The notes under the pieces are model-generated. The model had not been told where the DNA came from. It searched no databases and saw only the letters and a program-made list of their open reading frames with translations. This document shows positions 1 through 12,628 of a stretch of 64,000 nt of DNA, in pieces; the first letter of the stretch is position 1; each line of letters opens with the position of its first letter. The position numbers and the translations under genes were made by a program. Source of the DNA: Scleromitrula shiraiana (taxonomy: Eukaryota; Ascomycota; Leotiomycetes; Helotiales; Sclerotiniaceae); contig JABELC010000013.1 of assembly GCA_028455995.1 (NCBI GenBank), forward strand, positions 558,001-622,000. The letters are read 5' to 3'.

Positions 1-1830
1 AATTAGATATAATCAAATTATAAATTAATAATACCTTTATTCTTATTAATAAAAAATTCGCAAATAAAAAAAATGCAAATCAAAAAAAAAGATTATTTTT
101 TAAAAACATAAAAATAATTAATAATTAATATTCTTTTTAAATTTAATAACGTTTTAATTTATATCGATAAAAATAATATAATCATATTTATTCAAAAACA
201 ATAATATAATAAATTTTATTTTATAAATTATTTCTCTATTAATCTTAAATCATATATAAAAATTAAAAAAAATATTTTTTTAAAAAAATAATATATTATT
301 TAATAAATCTATAATATATATATTATAAATATTTATTAATTAATAATATTATTTAATTTATAATATATAATCTAAATTATTAATCTAATTAAAAACAATA
401 TAAACATTTTTAATAAACATATTTAATAACAAATTAATAATTTTAATTATAATTTTATATTTATTTTTTTTAAAATAAAATCATTATAAATAATCTATTT
501 TATCAATATAAATTTTATAAATAATATTAACTTTTTTTCTCAAATTAACTTTATTATAATATTTATTAATAAAAATAATAATATAAACATTATTTATTAA
601 TCTTTTATTAAATATAAATAAATTATATAAAACATTTTTATTTTAAAATTATATAAAATAAAATATAAATTCAATATTATTATTATAATCAAATCTAATA
701 TTAATAAAATTATAAATCAATTAATTAATAAAAAAATTATAATCAATATTATATTTTTTATAATTTATATTAATTCAAAATCCTTTTATAAATATTTAAT
801 TAAATTTAATACTTTTTAAAAAAAATATTTAATAATCGATCTAGTCTTTATTTATTAATCATATAAATATAAAAAAATTATAAAAATTAAATAAATTATT
901 AATAATACAAACTTTACTAATATAATAACAAAATCAAAATTTTATACTAATCTCAAAAACTTTATTAATATTAACAAAATCAAAATTAATATAAAAAAAT
1001 AAATTAAATATAAATAAATCATTTTATCTATCTAATAAAATAAATCATAATTATTCAAACTAATATTTATTATAAATTAACTTATATAATACATTAATAT
1101 ATTATAATAAAAAAAATATAATAAAAAGAATATAACAAAAAAAATATAATAATATAAAAAATTAATACAAAAAATATAAAAATATAAAAAACTAATATAA
1201 AAAAAATACAAAAAATAATAATATATAAAAATAACATCTATCAAAATCACTAAAATATCATTATTCTAATCTAAAAATAACTTTTCTAAAAACAACATTT
1301 ATTAAAATAATAACAATTATAATTTTATATATATTTTTTTTAAATACTTTTTTTTATTATATTATTTATATATATTTTAATCTTTTAATTTATTTTATAA
1401 AAAAATAAAAAAAAATAATATTATAATATATAATAAATTTAGTTCAACTTTTTTTTTTTTTAAATAATATTAATATTAAAATATAGATCACAAAAATAAT
1501 ATATAATAATGTCTGTATAGTCAAACACGTGACCTTACGTCACGTGTCCGTTGAGAAGATATATATCCTCAACAACGTACAACACCTTTCTTGAACTCCT
1601 TGAACAAATAATACAATACTGATTGATACCGTAATTGTATAGTTCCATACCCCCGGAGTCATACAAACAAATAAATACATAACTATAATTATATATATAT
1701 ACAATTTAACAATCTATACTATAAATAAATCAATAACAAAAATATACCACACAAACCACAATACTATAAATCGTACGACTCAACTATAGTAAAACCACAA
1801 TTACTATATTAAAGTATTATTTAATATAAA
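1..1830 (-). repeat. Left arm of large inverted repeat
   Basis: This arm is the reverse complement of about 1,905-3,594. Base 1 pairs with about 3,594, and the match can be followed inward, for example TTCTTATTAATAAAAAATTC near 41 against its complement near 3,540. The arm is longer than its partner by about 165 bases, which is exactly the nested LTR plus its target duplication. It has few G residues but retains C. Because the match begins at base 1, the palindrome may extend past the window edge. Confidence 0.8.
1510..1669 (+). mobile_element. Solo LTR, 160 bp, with AATAA target duplication
   Basis: The segment begins TGTCTG and ends AAACA, so it has TGT..ACA termini as LTRs do. It is flanked by the five-base direct repeat AATAA at 1,505-1,509 and 1,670-1,674. 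The other arm of the palindrome and the copy near 8,560 lack the insert, giving an empty-site comparison. Its composition is nearly normal inside AT-saturated DNA. It contains two CACGTG boxes around a TTACGTCA core (1,526-1,546). A mutated relative lies at 9,869-10,030. The parent element is probably an LTR retrotransposon; no internal region is adjacent. Confidence 0.8.
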
Positions 1831-1904
1831 TTTGATTTAAATGAATTATTAAGATTTTTAAAGATTTTAAAAAGTTAAAAATACCTTTAAAACTTCGATT
1901 TTTC

Positions 1905-3594
1905 AAGATTATTATATTACATTTTAATATATAATATTGTGGTTTTACTTCGGTTAAGTTGTACGATTATAGTATTGTGATTTATGTTTGATATTTTTGT
2001 TATTGATTTATTTATGGTATAGATTGTTAAGTCGTATATATGTATAATTGTAGTCATGTGCTTATTATGTATTATTTTATGATTTATATTTTAATATTAA
2101 TATTATTTAGAAAGAAAGAAAGAAAGTTAAATTAAATTTATTATATATTATAATATTATTTTTTTTTGTTTTTTTATGAAAATAAATTAAAAGATTGAAA
2201 TATATATAAATAATATAATAAAAAAAAATGTTTAAAAAAAATGTATGTAAAATTATAATTATTGTTGTTTTGATAAATATTATTTTTGAAAAGGTTATTT
2301 TTGGATTGGAATAATGATATTTTAATGATTTTTGATAAATATTGTTTTTGTATGTATTATTATTTTTTGTATCTTTTTTGTATTAGTTTTTTATATTTTT
2401 ATATTTTTTATATTAATTTTTTATATTATTGTATTTTTTTTGTTATATTCTTTTTTTTGTATTTTTTTTGTTATATTTTTTTTATTATAATATATTAATG
2501 TATTGTATAGGTTAATTTATAATAAATATCGATTTAAGCGATTATAATTTATTTTATTAGATAAATAAAATGATTTATTTGTATTTAATTTATTTTTTTG
2601 TATTGATTTTGATTTTGTTGATATTGATAAAGTTTTTGAGGGTGATGTAGGGTTTTGATTTTGTTATTGTGTTAATAGGGTTTGTATTATTAATGATTTA
2701 TTTAATTTTTATGATTTTTTTATATTTATATAATTAATAAATAAAGATTAAATCGATTATTAAATGTTTTTTTTTAAAAAGTATTAAGTTTAATTAAATA
2801 TTTATAAAATGATTTTGAATTAATATAAATTATAAAAAATATAATATTGATTATGATTTTTTTATTAATTAATTAATTTATAATTTTATTAATATTAGAT
2901 TTGATTATAATAATAATATTGAATTTATATTTTATTTTATATAGTTTTAAAGTAAAAATATTTTATGTGATTTGTTTGTATTTAATAAAGGATTAATGAA
3001 TAATATTTGTATTATTATTTTTATTAGTAAATATTATAATAAAGTTGATTTAAAAAAAAAGATTAGTATTATTTATAAAATTTGTATTAATAAAATAAAT
3101 TATTTATAATAATTTTATTTTAAAAAAAACGAATATAAAGTTATAATTAGAGTTATTAATTTATTATTGAATATGTTTATTAAAAATATTTATATTATTT
3201 TTAATTAGATTAATAATTTAAATTATATATAATAGATTAAATAATGTTTTTAATTGATAAATGTTTATAATATATATATTATAGACTTATTAAATAATAT
3301 ATTGTTTTTTGGGGAAGTATTTTTTTTGATTTTTATATATAATTTAAAATTAATAAAAAAGTATTTTATAAAGTAAAGTTTATTATATTGTTGTTTTTAA
3401 ATAAATATAATTATATTGTTTTTATTAATTTAAATTAAAATATTATTAAATTTAAAAAAAGAATTAATTATTAATTATTTTTATATTTTTAAAAAATAAT
3501 CTTTTTTTTTTTATTTAAATTTTTTTTTTATTTGCGAATTTTTTATTAATAAGAATAAAGATATTATTGGTTTATAATTTAATTATGTTTAATT
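1905..3594 (+). repeat. Right arm of large inverted repeat
   Basis: Reverse complement of the left arm, separated from it by a spacer of roughly 75 bases. It has few C residues but retains G, the mirror of the left arm. Positions 2,061-2,066 carry the uninterrupted version of the site into which the LTR at 1,510 inserted in the other arm. Both arms carry private transitions, so some mutation happened after the inversion formed. Confidence 0.8.
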
Positions 3595-6500
3595 TTTTAT
3601 TTTTGTTAATATAAAATAAATAGTTATTAAATAAGAAAAAGGTTATTTTAAAGGTTTTTGTATAATGATTGTAATATATAAAATATTAATGATTTTTTAA
3701 TTTTATAATATTATAAAGCAAATGTATAATCTTAAAGATTATATTTAATTTAAAATCTATTTTTAATAAAAGTTTGATATAAAATATATAAATTAAAAAT
3801 GTTTTTGATTAAATATATATTTATAATATATTATAAAAATATAATTGAGTATATTAATATATATTTTATAAAATTATAAAATAAAGTATAATTTTATAAT
3901 TAATATATTGAATAATAAAGGATTTTGTTAAAATTATTTCTTTGTTTTTATCATTATAATTTTGAATTATTAATTTAGATTTTTTAAATATTTTTGATAT
4001 GACTTTGTTTTTGATAAAGTTAATAAATTTATTATAGAAGATTTAGATATTTTTTGATATATCATTTTTTTTAATAATTTTAAATATATTTTTTTTTAAT
4101 AAATTGTTTATTTTCTTTTTATAAAATAAATGGAATTGATTTATAATTGATAAAAAATTTATAATAATATATATATTAAAAATGTTTTTAATAATATAAT
4201 TATTATTGTTATTATTGTTAAAATATATTTGATTATATTTTAAAATTTGTTTTTAATAAAAAGTTTTGATTATTAGCTTTAAATATAAGATTAGAATAAA
4301 AGCTAAATTAGAAATAAGCTTTTTGTTTAATATATTAGTGTTTTTTTTTAATTAAAGTGTTTTTAAATTATTAAAGTTTTTATTATTAATTAAATTTAAA
4401 GTAAGATTTTTTATTAATAGAGAATTAATTGTATTATTAGATAGTTTATTAAGTATTTTAAGCTTTTTTTTGTATAGTTTTATTAAAATGTTTTTGAATT
4501 CTTTATTAAAATTATTTATTTTGATTATATATATTTGATTTTTTATTTTAATAAATTTATATAGTTTATTTTAAATATTTTTTTTTTAATAAATAAAAAT
4601 TAAAAATTTGAGTTCAAAATTATATAAATAGAGTATAGATAGTTTATTATATTGATATAGAGTATTTGTTATTGTTTGTTTAATATGTTTTTTTTATATT
4701 TTATTTATTATTTTGTTAATTATAGTAGTATATTATAAAATAGATGGAATAAAAAAGTTAAAAGATATTAAATAAAAAAATATATTGAATATTAAAAAAA
4801 TAAGAATAAGATTATTTGGATTAATGATATTATTAATAATTTTAATAATCATTTGTAATTTTATATTTTTATTGATTTTTTTAATGTTTTTGAGTTTTTC
4901 AATAATAATTATATATGTTTGTTGAATTATTTTGTAGTAATATTCGATTATTTTAATAGAATAATAGATTTTAATAAATATATATTTAGTTTTAATTATA
5001 ATTATATAAATATTATTAATAAAATCTTTTTTTATAAAATAAGTTTTTTAATTATAAATAATTAATTTAAGAAGACTATTATAAATATTGATTTATATAA
5101 AATAAAGTGTATTCTATATTATTATGGTTAATAAGTTTTTAATAAAGTATATAATATTAAATTAAATTGCTTTATTAATAATGTAAAAAATAAGATTATT
5201 ATTAATATATATTATATTAATTATAATAATAAAATTGAATTTTATATTGTTATAAAATTTAAATTTGAATTTTTTAAATTTATTGATATAGAATTAATAT
5301 TTTTTATAATATTTTATAAATTATTTCAATTGTTTATGATTAAATTTATCTTTATAATTAGTGTGATTAAGTAAATTATGTAGTTTTTTAATAAAAAAGT
5401 GTTTTATTTATTTATGAATGTAGTGTAATTTGATTTTAAATAAATAGTATTTTTTATTTATATTTAGTAATTTTATAATAGATTATTAAAACTTTTATGA
5501 TGAGATTAATTAATTAATAAATATGTATTTATAATATTTAATAGTTTTTTATATTTTATTATTAATATATTAAAATTTATTTTTAATATTATTAAATAAG
5601 ATTTAAATATAATCTATATTTATAAGACTTAATAAAAATGGGGTGTTTATATTGATAATATAAATATTAATTATATTAATTAGATTAGTGATTAAGATGG
5701 TTTTAATAGAGGGGGTGTTATTAAAGCTGAATTTAAAATTTATAGTTAAATCTAGGATTTTTATATTGATTTAAATAAGTTTTTATAATATTAAAAATTG
5801 TTTATAATTGATAATTGATTGTTTTATAATGTTAAAATTAATTATTATATTAATAAATTTATATTTATTATAATATTTAATCTATAAATAAGTTTTAAAT
5901 TTTTGATTAATTTCGTTAATATAAATATATAAAATGATTAGATTATTGAGTTTTATAGTAAAATTATTGTAATTATTATTTATAATAATATAAAAATTGT
6001 ATAAAATAATAAATATTTTAATATTATTATTATTATTATTATTATTAAAATATAATTTTAATTAAAATGCTTTGATTTTTTTAATTATATAGATAAAATC
6101 GTTGTTATTATTATATTTATTTTGAATATATCAATTATAATTCTTGTTAAAACTTTATATATTATTAAAGCTAAATCTTGATTTTATTTTTTAATTGAAT
6201 TTTTTCTTTATTATGATTTATTTTTTAAAAATATATCTAATTAATCAATATCTTTTTTTTTAATAAATATAATATATTTTTTATTTTTAATTATAATAAT
6301 TATTGTTGAATTAAAGAATTTAATTATTAAAATATGTATTTTTATTTTAAGATTATAAATTATTATTATTTTAATTATTTTTTTAAAATCATTAATCATT
6401 AAAATTTTATTTAATTATATTATTATCTTTTTTTTTGAAAAACAATTCATTTTTAGATTTGATTTTTATATTTTTTTATATTATAATAAATGCATGGATT

Positions 6501-8429
6501 TTTATAATTATAATGATAAACGTTTTAAATAAATCAAAATATTTTTAAAAATATATAAAGTAATTTTAATAAATTATAAAAAGTTTTATTATATAAATAA
6601 AGTTATTATATATTTTTAATAATAGATCGAATTTTATAATATATATCTTATTAAATAGAATTTTATATAATTGTTTAATTAATTTTAATAAATTATTTAT
6701 AATAATAATATAAAAGATGATTTTAAACTAATTATTATATATATCACACTTCTATTTTTTGCCTTCAAATATTTTTTAGAATTTTTTGATGATTATTTTC
6801 TAATTAATATTTAAATTTTTATATTTAATAATATTATAATAGTATTTTTAAATGTCTTTATATAATATAAATAAAATATCAAAATATTGATATTATTTAG
6901 ATAAATCAATTTATTTATAATTATCTTTATAAATAATTAATTTATATTCGATATTATTTGTTTAATTACTATATTTATTATTATTTAATATATAGCATTT
7001 TATAAAACTTTCAAGCTATTTATTAATATTAAATAAAATGAAATTAATCTTAAAGTTTTCAAAATCTAAATAATCGAAAAGATTGTTTTTGGGATTAGAA
7101 TCAAAATCAAAATTAAAGTTATTATTATTATTGTTTTTCTTTTTAATAAATATTGATTTGAGATTGGATTCTTTAAAATTAAATAGTTTTTTAGATATTG
7201 TTTATTTTTTTTATTTGTTTTTACCTTTTTTATCCTTTTTGCCTTTATTTTTAATCTTATCTTTTTTTTAAATAAAATTAATAATAGGGTTTTTTCTATC
7301 TTTTTTTTTTGAATTATTAAATTTCTTAATCATTATAATAAAGGTGTTTGATTATATATTGAATTGTATATTGCGAATTATTATATCTATCATTTTTAAA
7401 ATCCATTTAGATAAGGCTTTAAAAATAAATGTAAAAATTAGACTAATATTAATATCAAAATCAATAAAAATATTAATATCGAGTTTTTATAAAAATCGCT
7501 TAAAAAATTATAAAGTAAAAAAGTTCTTTTTTTAAATTATAATGAAGTATTCTAAAGTCTAATTTGTGAAATCGCTTTTAAATGTTTATAAAATATTATT
7601 ATTAAAAATATAATAATAAACATATTTTAAAATTTTAAATTGAATATATAATAAAAAAGTTTTACTATCAAAGTTATTTTTAAAATTAAATTCATCTTTG
7701 AATAATTTATAAAGCTTATCATATTTTTCAAGATTTTAATTAAAAAAAAAGTAATTTAAAAAAAAAAAATTTTTTTTATCATATTGATTTAAAAAAAAGA
7801 ATTAGATAAAAATATTTGTATAAATGATTAGAAAAAGGTGTCATATTCTAATAAAAAGAATAAATTCTTTATTATTATACAAAAAAAAATTAGAAAAAAG
7901 AAAAAAGAAAAGGGAGAAAAATAGATTGTTATAAAGTAATAAAAGTTTGTTTATTTTTAAAGAATATTTCTAAATTTTTATAAATCTTATTAATTTAGAA
8001 ACGAAAGTATTTTTAAATAAAAATCAGAATTTTTCAATATAATCTTTATAAATCTAAAAATAATAAATATTTAAAAAAAATAAAAAAAAAGTAAAAGAAA
8101 AATGATAAAAAAGATCTTATTATCATTAAAATTTTAAGAGTTTAAGAATTTGAGGATATTATAAAAATCGTTAAAAAATATCTTGAAAAGATAGAAATTA
8201 AAAAATTAAAATTTTTAAAAAGTTAAATTAAAAGAGTCGGGCTGAAAACATATATAATAAATGCAAAAACTTATAATATCATCTTAACACTTATATATTC
8301 TATCTTAATACTATATATTATTTTTGATTAAAACACCTTATTAATATTTTAAATTCAATTTCAATTTCTTCAAAAATATTTTTATTATTATAATATCGCC
8401 TTGATATTTATAATATTTGATCTATATAA

Positions 8430-8600
8430 TACTAATCAATATGATTTTATTTCGATTAAATCATACAATTATAATACTATAATTTATATTTGATATTCTT
8501 ATTATTAATCTATCTATAGTACAGATTATCAAATCGTATATATGTATAACTATAGTCACATGCTTATCACATACTACCTTGTAATCTATATCCTAATAAA
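8430..8600 (+). repeat. Third copy of palindrome-core repeat
   Basis: This segment matches about 1,930-2,100 in the same orientation and about 1,675-1,800 in the opposite one. Differences from the right-arm copy are nearly all transitions: here G is usually replaced by A and C kept, whereas the right-arm copy keeps G and has lost C. It contains the uninterrupted LTR target site. Confidence 0.7.
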
Positions 8601-8892
8601 TATTTATATTAAATAAAAGTTTTTCTTTTATATATTCATATATATTTTCATTATTTTCTAATAAAGTAATTTGCTTAATTTAAATCAACTTAAAATTATA
8701 ATATTTTTATATGATTTTTACTTTATATTTAAATAAATATTATAAATTTTTAAATTATTATTTAATCTTTAAATTTTAATAATAGATATTTTAATATAAA
8801 AATAATCTATATTTAATATCTTAAATAATTCTATAAATAATTAATTGATTTATTTATATTAGTGCAAGAGGTGATTTGTATAAAATCGTCGA

Positions 8893-8948
8893 TTTTGAAG
8901 CGATTCGCTTATTTTGCGCGTGCTTCAATTTTAATTTGACCGAGTATA
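8893..8948 (+). repeat. 56-bp direct repeat, copy 1
   Basis: A G/C-containing island inside AT-saturated sequence, beginning TTTTGAAGCGATTCGC. It is identical at 54 of 56 positions to 10,492-10,547. The two differences are transitions. It contains the short palindrome GCGATTCGC and a GAAGC/GCTTC pair able to form a small stem. Confidence 0.75.
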
Positions 8949-9868
8949 ATAATAAAAAGAAAACTTTATAAAAGGACTTTGATTTGTATTATTTAATTTT
9001 AATATTTTTTATATATATATATTTATTAATATTTTCTATATTAATAACTTTAATTTATTATTTTAAATTAGATATATTATTATATTAATAAATAAAAGTG
9101 GAAATGTAGATATTGTATATTAATTATTAATCAAATATAAATATATGATTTAAATTGTTTTAATATTAAAACTTTATATAATAATTTTTAGTTTTAATTT
9201 AGTAATCATTATTAAAAGTATAATCGATAAGATTTTTGATAATTGTATTTTATTATTAATTATTTATATTGATTTATATTCTTTGTTTTAATTATTAATT
9301 AAGTTTAAAATAATAATTAAAAAATAATTTATAATTGATATTATAGTATTATATTAATTATATAAATATAGAGAGATTAAAGAAATATAATAGATCAATA
9401 ACAATAATAACTTAATAAATGTAATAATAAAAAGAAGACTTTATTTAATATTAAAAAAATTTATTAATATAAATAAGATATTAATAAAGATTAATAAATA
9501 AGTTGAATATAAAGAAAAATTTTAAATTTTTCTTTATTTATTTTTTGAAGAATAATTAAATAATAATCGATATTATTCATTTAATTTATATATGATTATT
9601 ATAAAATAAAATAATAAAATATATAATATAAAAAATAATAATAATATAAAATAATAATAATATAAAATAATAATAATATATAATCTAAATAATATTTATT
9701 TTAATTCAATATCAAAATATTATATTATATATAAATAAATTATAAAGATTTCAAAAAACAAAAGATTAAAAAAAGTCTATTTTATTTTTATTTTATATAG
9801 ATAATTTATAATTTTTATAAAATTCAATTTTTTATATATATAATATCAAGTTTTCAAAAAATTATCAA

Positions 9869-10030
9869 TATCTATATAATCAAATATATGATTTTATATT
9901 ATATATTTATTAAGGAGATATATATTTTTGATAGCGTACAATATTCTTTTTAAACTCCTTGAATACATTTAATATAATATAACAAAGTATCCATATTGTA
10001 TAGTTCCATACCCCCGGAGTCATACAAACA
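9869..10030 (+). mobile_element. RIP-mutated copy of the same LTR
   Basis: It aligns along its whole length with the LTR at 1,510-1,669. The 5' half differs almost only by C-to-T and G-to-A changes, while the last 35 bases, including GTTCCATACCCCCGGAGTCA, are intact. The flanks (ATCAA before, ATTAT after) do not form a target duplication, so this may be one end of a longer element or a recombined solo LTR. Confidence 0.75.
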
Positions 10031-10491
10031 ATTATAAAATATAAGCAATTTAAATTTCAAAATCTATTGATTGACTTTTTTAAAATAAGATTTTTAATTA
10101 TAAATATATATTTTCATAATGTTTTATTTTTAATTTTTATAATTTTTTGATTTATTTTTTTTAAAGGATTTTTTAGATATTTTTAATATTGAATAAAAGT
10201 TTATAATATTTTTTTATTTGATTATTTATTTTTTGTAAATGTTTAATAATTATATCTTTTTTAAATTCAATATATAAATAATATTTTTATAAATTACTTT
10301 AAAATATTAAATAATCAAAAATTTATAAATATTTTTTAATAAAATTTTTATTTATATAAATTTAAATTTTCGTAATTTGTAAATTTTATTTTTATAATTT
10401 CTACAAATTATTTTTTATTAAATATAATTTAGAATTGATAAAGTTCAAGTTGTTAAAGTCATTATAAAGGTAAAAATATATATTTGAGGAG

Positions 10492-10547
10492 TTTTGAGGC
10501 GATTCGCTTATTTTGCGCGTGCTTCAATTTTAATTTAACCGAGTATA
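10492..10547 (+). repeat. 56-bp direct repeat, copy 2, at block edge
   Basis: Second copy of the 8,893-8,948 repeat. It sits exactly where AT-rich DNA gives way to sequence of normal composition. The two copies bracket about 1.5 kb that contains the RIP-mutated LTR. Confidence 0.75.
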
Positions 10548-12628
10548 GAGCGATTGTTGACTAAGAGTCAGGATGGTAGCCAGGATTTTCAAATGTTGTG
10601 TAGTGCGTGGGTCGAGGCTACAGATGGAGATAAGCGGCTTCGCCGGGATGCATGGAAAGATCCGTAAGTTTTCTGCCTCTAAGATAATGTTCAAGCTAAT
10701 TCTCTCTAGTAAAAAGAGATCGGTATTGGGAGGAAGTATTATGTCAAAGTATTCAACCAATACTGAATTTGGACCGTTTATAAGACAGACAAGAAGAAGA
10801 ATGCTCTTAGAGAAATTGTGGATAAGATTACTGGATCATCATGAAAAATCAACTTTTGTAGCAAGACGCATCATATGATATCAATAATGAATGAATTAAT
10901 GCAATGAATATCTAAAATTTATAAGTCGGAGAGAATCGTGATGGTAGTGGTGTATTTCTTGAGTCTCTATTGACGCTACTATCTTCACTCATAGATGATG
11001 GTAGTGAGAAACAATCCACCCAAGTACAGCATGGCTAAAAAGAGACACAAAACCTCCGAGCGAGTTATGGTTCAAAATAAACCCGATATTCATCGTATAC
11101 CACTACACTTGAAATATCAGGGAACTTTTGATGAAAATGGTTCCCAGCCTATTAATGTCCATCCCAGCCTATAGTGATTATTTGGAAAGGGCCAAAGAAT
11201 CATGAGGAACTTATGAAGAAGTCTCAAGAGAAATGGAAGACAGAAAAGGTTGACAAAAAATATGCATGAGTCAGAACTACAGTATTTGCACAGATGTCGC
11301 CGAGATCTGGAGGTGGAGCATTAAAAGATAGCTGGAGATGTTCTCAAGTAAATCCCATGATCAAGAATGAAAATGTCTTTCTCCTCCACCATCTTGGTGG
11401 TAGAAATATTCTGCTCAGCCACTATGCATCCAAGATATATGGCGTTTATTTATAGCGAAGTTCCCTGTTAGCGGTAGAATTACACTAGAAGCACGCTACC
11501 GATAGTCGCCACATGCCTTTAGCCACTTGGCGCTCTCGATGCCACTTCCTCTTTAAACAACACTTAGATTGAAACGTGGCTGAAAACGAGAACCTCATAT
11601 CTGCAGAAAGATACGAAATAATGAAATAGAACTAGAATCTCAATCATAATTGCAACTGAGGAAGAATTCGATGCTGGATACATGGAGATTCTATTGCAAA
11701 TCGCGTAGGAATCCGAGGGACTAAAAGGCTTAATCATACCAGCACTCCCTCCCCCACTGAAGATTCTAAATTATATCTGATCCCTTCCCTTGGGCCAAGG
11801 TTTCCTAGACATACAAGAGATGATAGTAATTCTCTTGATATAAAGCCAAGTAAATGTCGGGTTGGAAAAGTCACATGGTCCGTCGGATATCCCGCGAGAA
11901 ATGGGGAAAGTTTGAATTCCTATCCATACTTCGATACATAAAAGAAGGAGAAGAGATACCGGACCCTCTTGGAATTCTGTGATCTATGATATCAATCGAT
12001 GTTCCCTGAAAACTATCCCAGCCCAGACAAGCGTCAAATTAGAGTTTCGGGGTAATTTCAGGCGGGGACGCCCACAGTGTCAACGCGGGGAAGACATCAT
12101 TATGATGATGGAGGCGGACTAAAAGCAAAAGAGTTAGAGACTCTGGGCGCCACTTTCATTATTGTGATACTCGATTGACATTGGAGAAGACACACTTGGC
12201 AGATTATGTTGAGGAAAAGCACAAGAAGAAATACAACTTCTATGGCCCTTCTAGTAGATATCGACTCTTGGACTCCTTGGCAAGCTAACTGCATCCAGGA
12301 AAGTCGGATCTTGAAAGCAGCAATACCAAGGAAGTATACTACAGATTTTACGATCTAGATTGGGTAGTGTAAATATCGCGGGCAATATAGTAGATATATG
12401 GAACACTAACACAATGCTCTAAAGCCTTGGGACATAAAAAACAAGGCCGTCATTTTGCCGCAACTTCGATAAATAGGACAACAATTGCCCTGGAATTTCG
12501 ACCAGCAAGTCCATCCCCTCTTCCAATTCCATAGAGACAATCTCAATTGTCTTCTGGTTTTGCAGATCATTCCTATATTTTCACTTCAACAACAATCCTT
12601 GTACCCAAATCATTAACAATCCGCAATC
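10548..12628. other. Gene-free stretch between repeat block and first gene
   Basis: Composition is normal, but I find no convincing gene. The longest frames (101 codons at 10,573 on +, 76 codons at 10,530 on -) overlap each other, lack recognisable motifs and show no clear splice continuation. The last few hundred bases before 12,629 are pyrimidine- and CAA-rich and should hold the promoter and leader of the transporter gene. Confidence 0.5.

Larger units (their letters stand above)
1..10550. repeat. AT-rich RIP-degraded transposon block
   Basis: The stretch is almost pure A/T with long runs of each, and has no open frame that looks like protein: the few frames over 60 codons are low-complexity Phe/Leu/Ile/Tyr strings. 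Copies of the same repeat inside it (near 1,675-1,830, 1,905-2,100 and 8,430-8,600) differ chiefly by C/T and G/A exchanges, which is the mark of RIP. A possible relic of a reverse-transcriptase active site (Tyr-Ile-Asp-Asn) can be read on the + strand at 5,648-5,659, but it is too short to rely on. The block ends abruptly near 10,550, where normal base composition starts. I read it as degenerate retroelements; it is cut by the left window edge. Confidence 0.85.

Noticed and set aside
2286..7535. Open frames of 60-70 codons in the AT-rich block (2,286; 7,083; 7,344)
   Set aside because: Their translations are low-complexity Phe/Leu/Ile/Tyr/Lys strings expected from AT-saturated DNA; no motif, no usable context.
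1..10550. Centromere or telomere interpretation of the AT-rich block
   Set aside because: No telomeric hexamer arrays are seen, and copy-to-copy transitions plus LTR termini point to RIP-degraded retroelements; a centromere cannot be judged from 10 kb.
10530..10878. Overlapping frames at 10,530-10,760 (-) and 10,573-10,878 (+)
   Set aside because: They lie on opposite strands of the same stretch next to the repeat edge, with no recognisable domain and no splice continuation.
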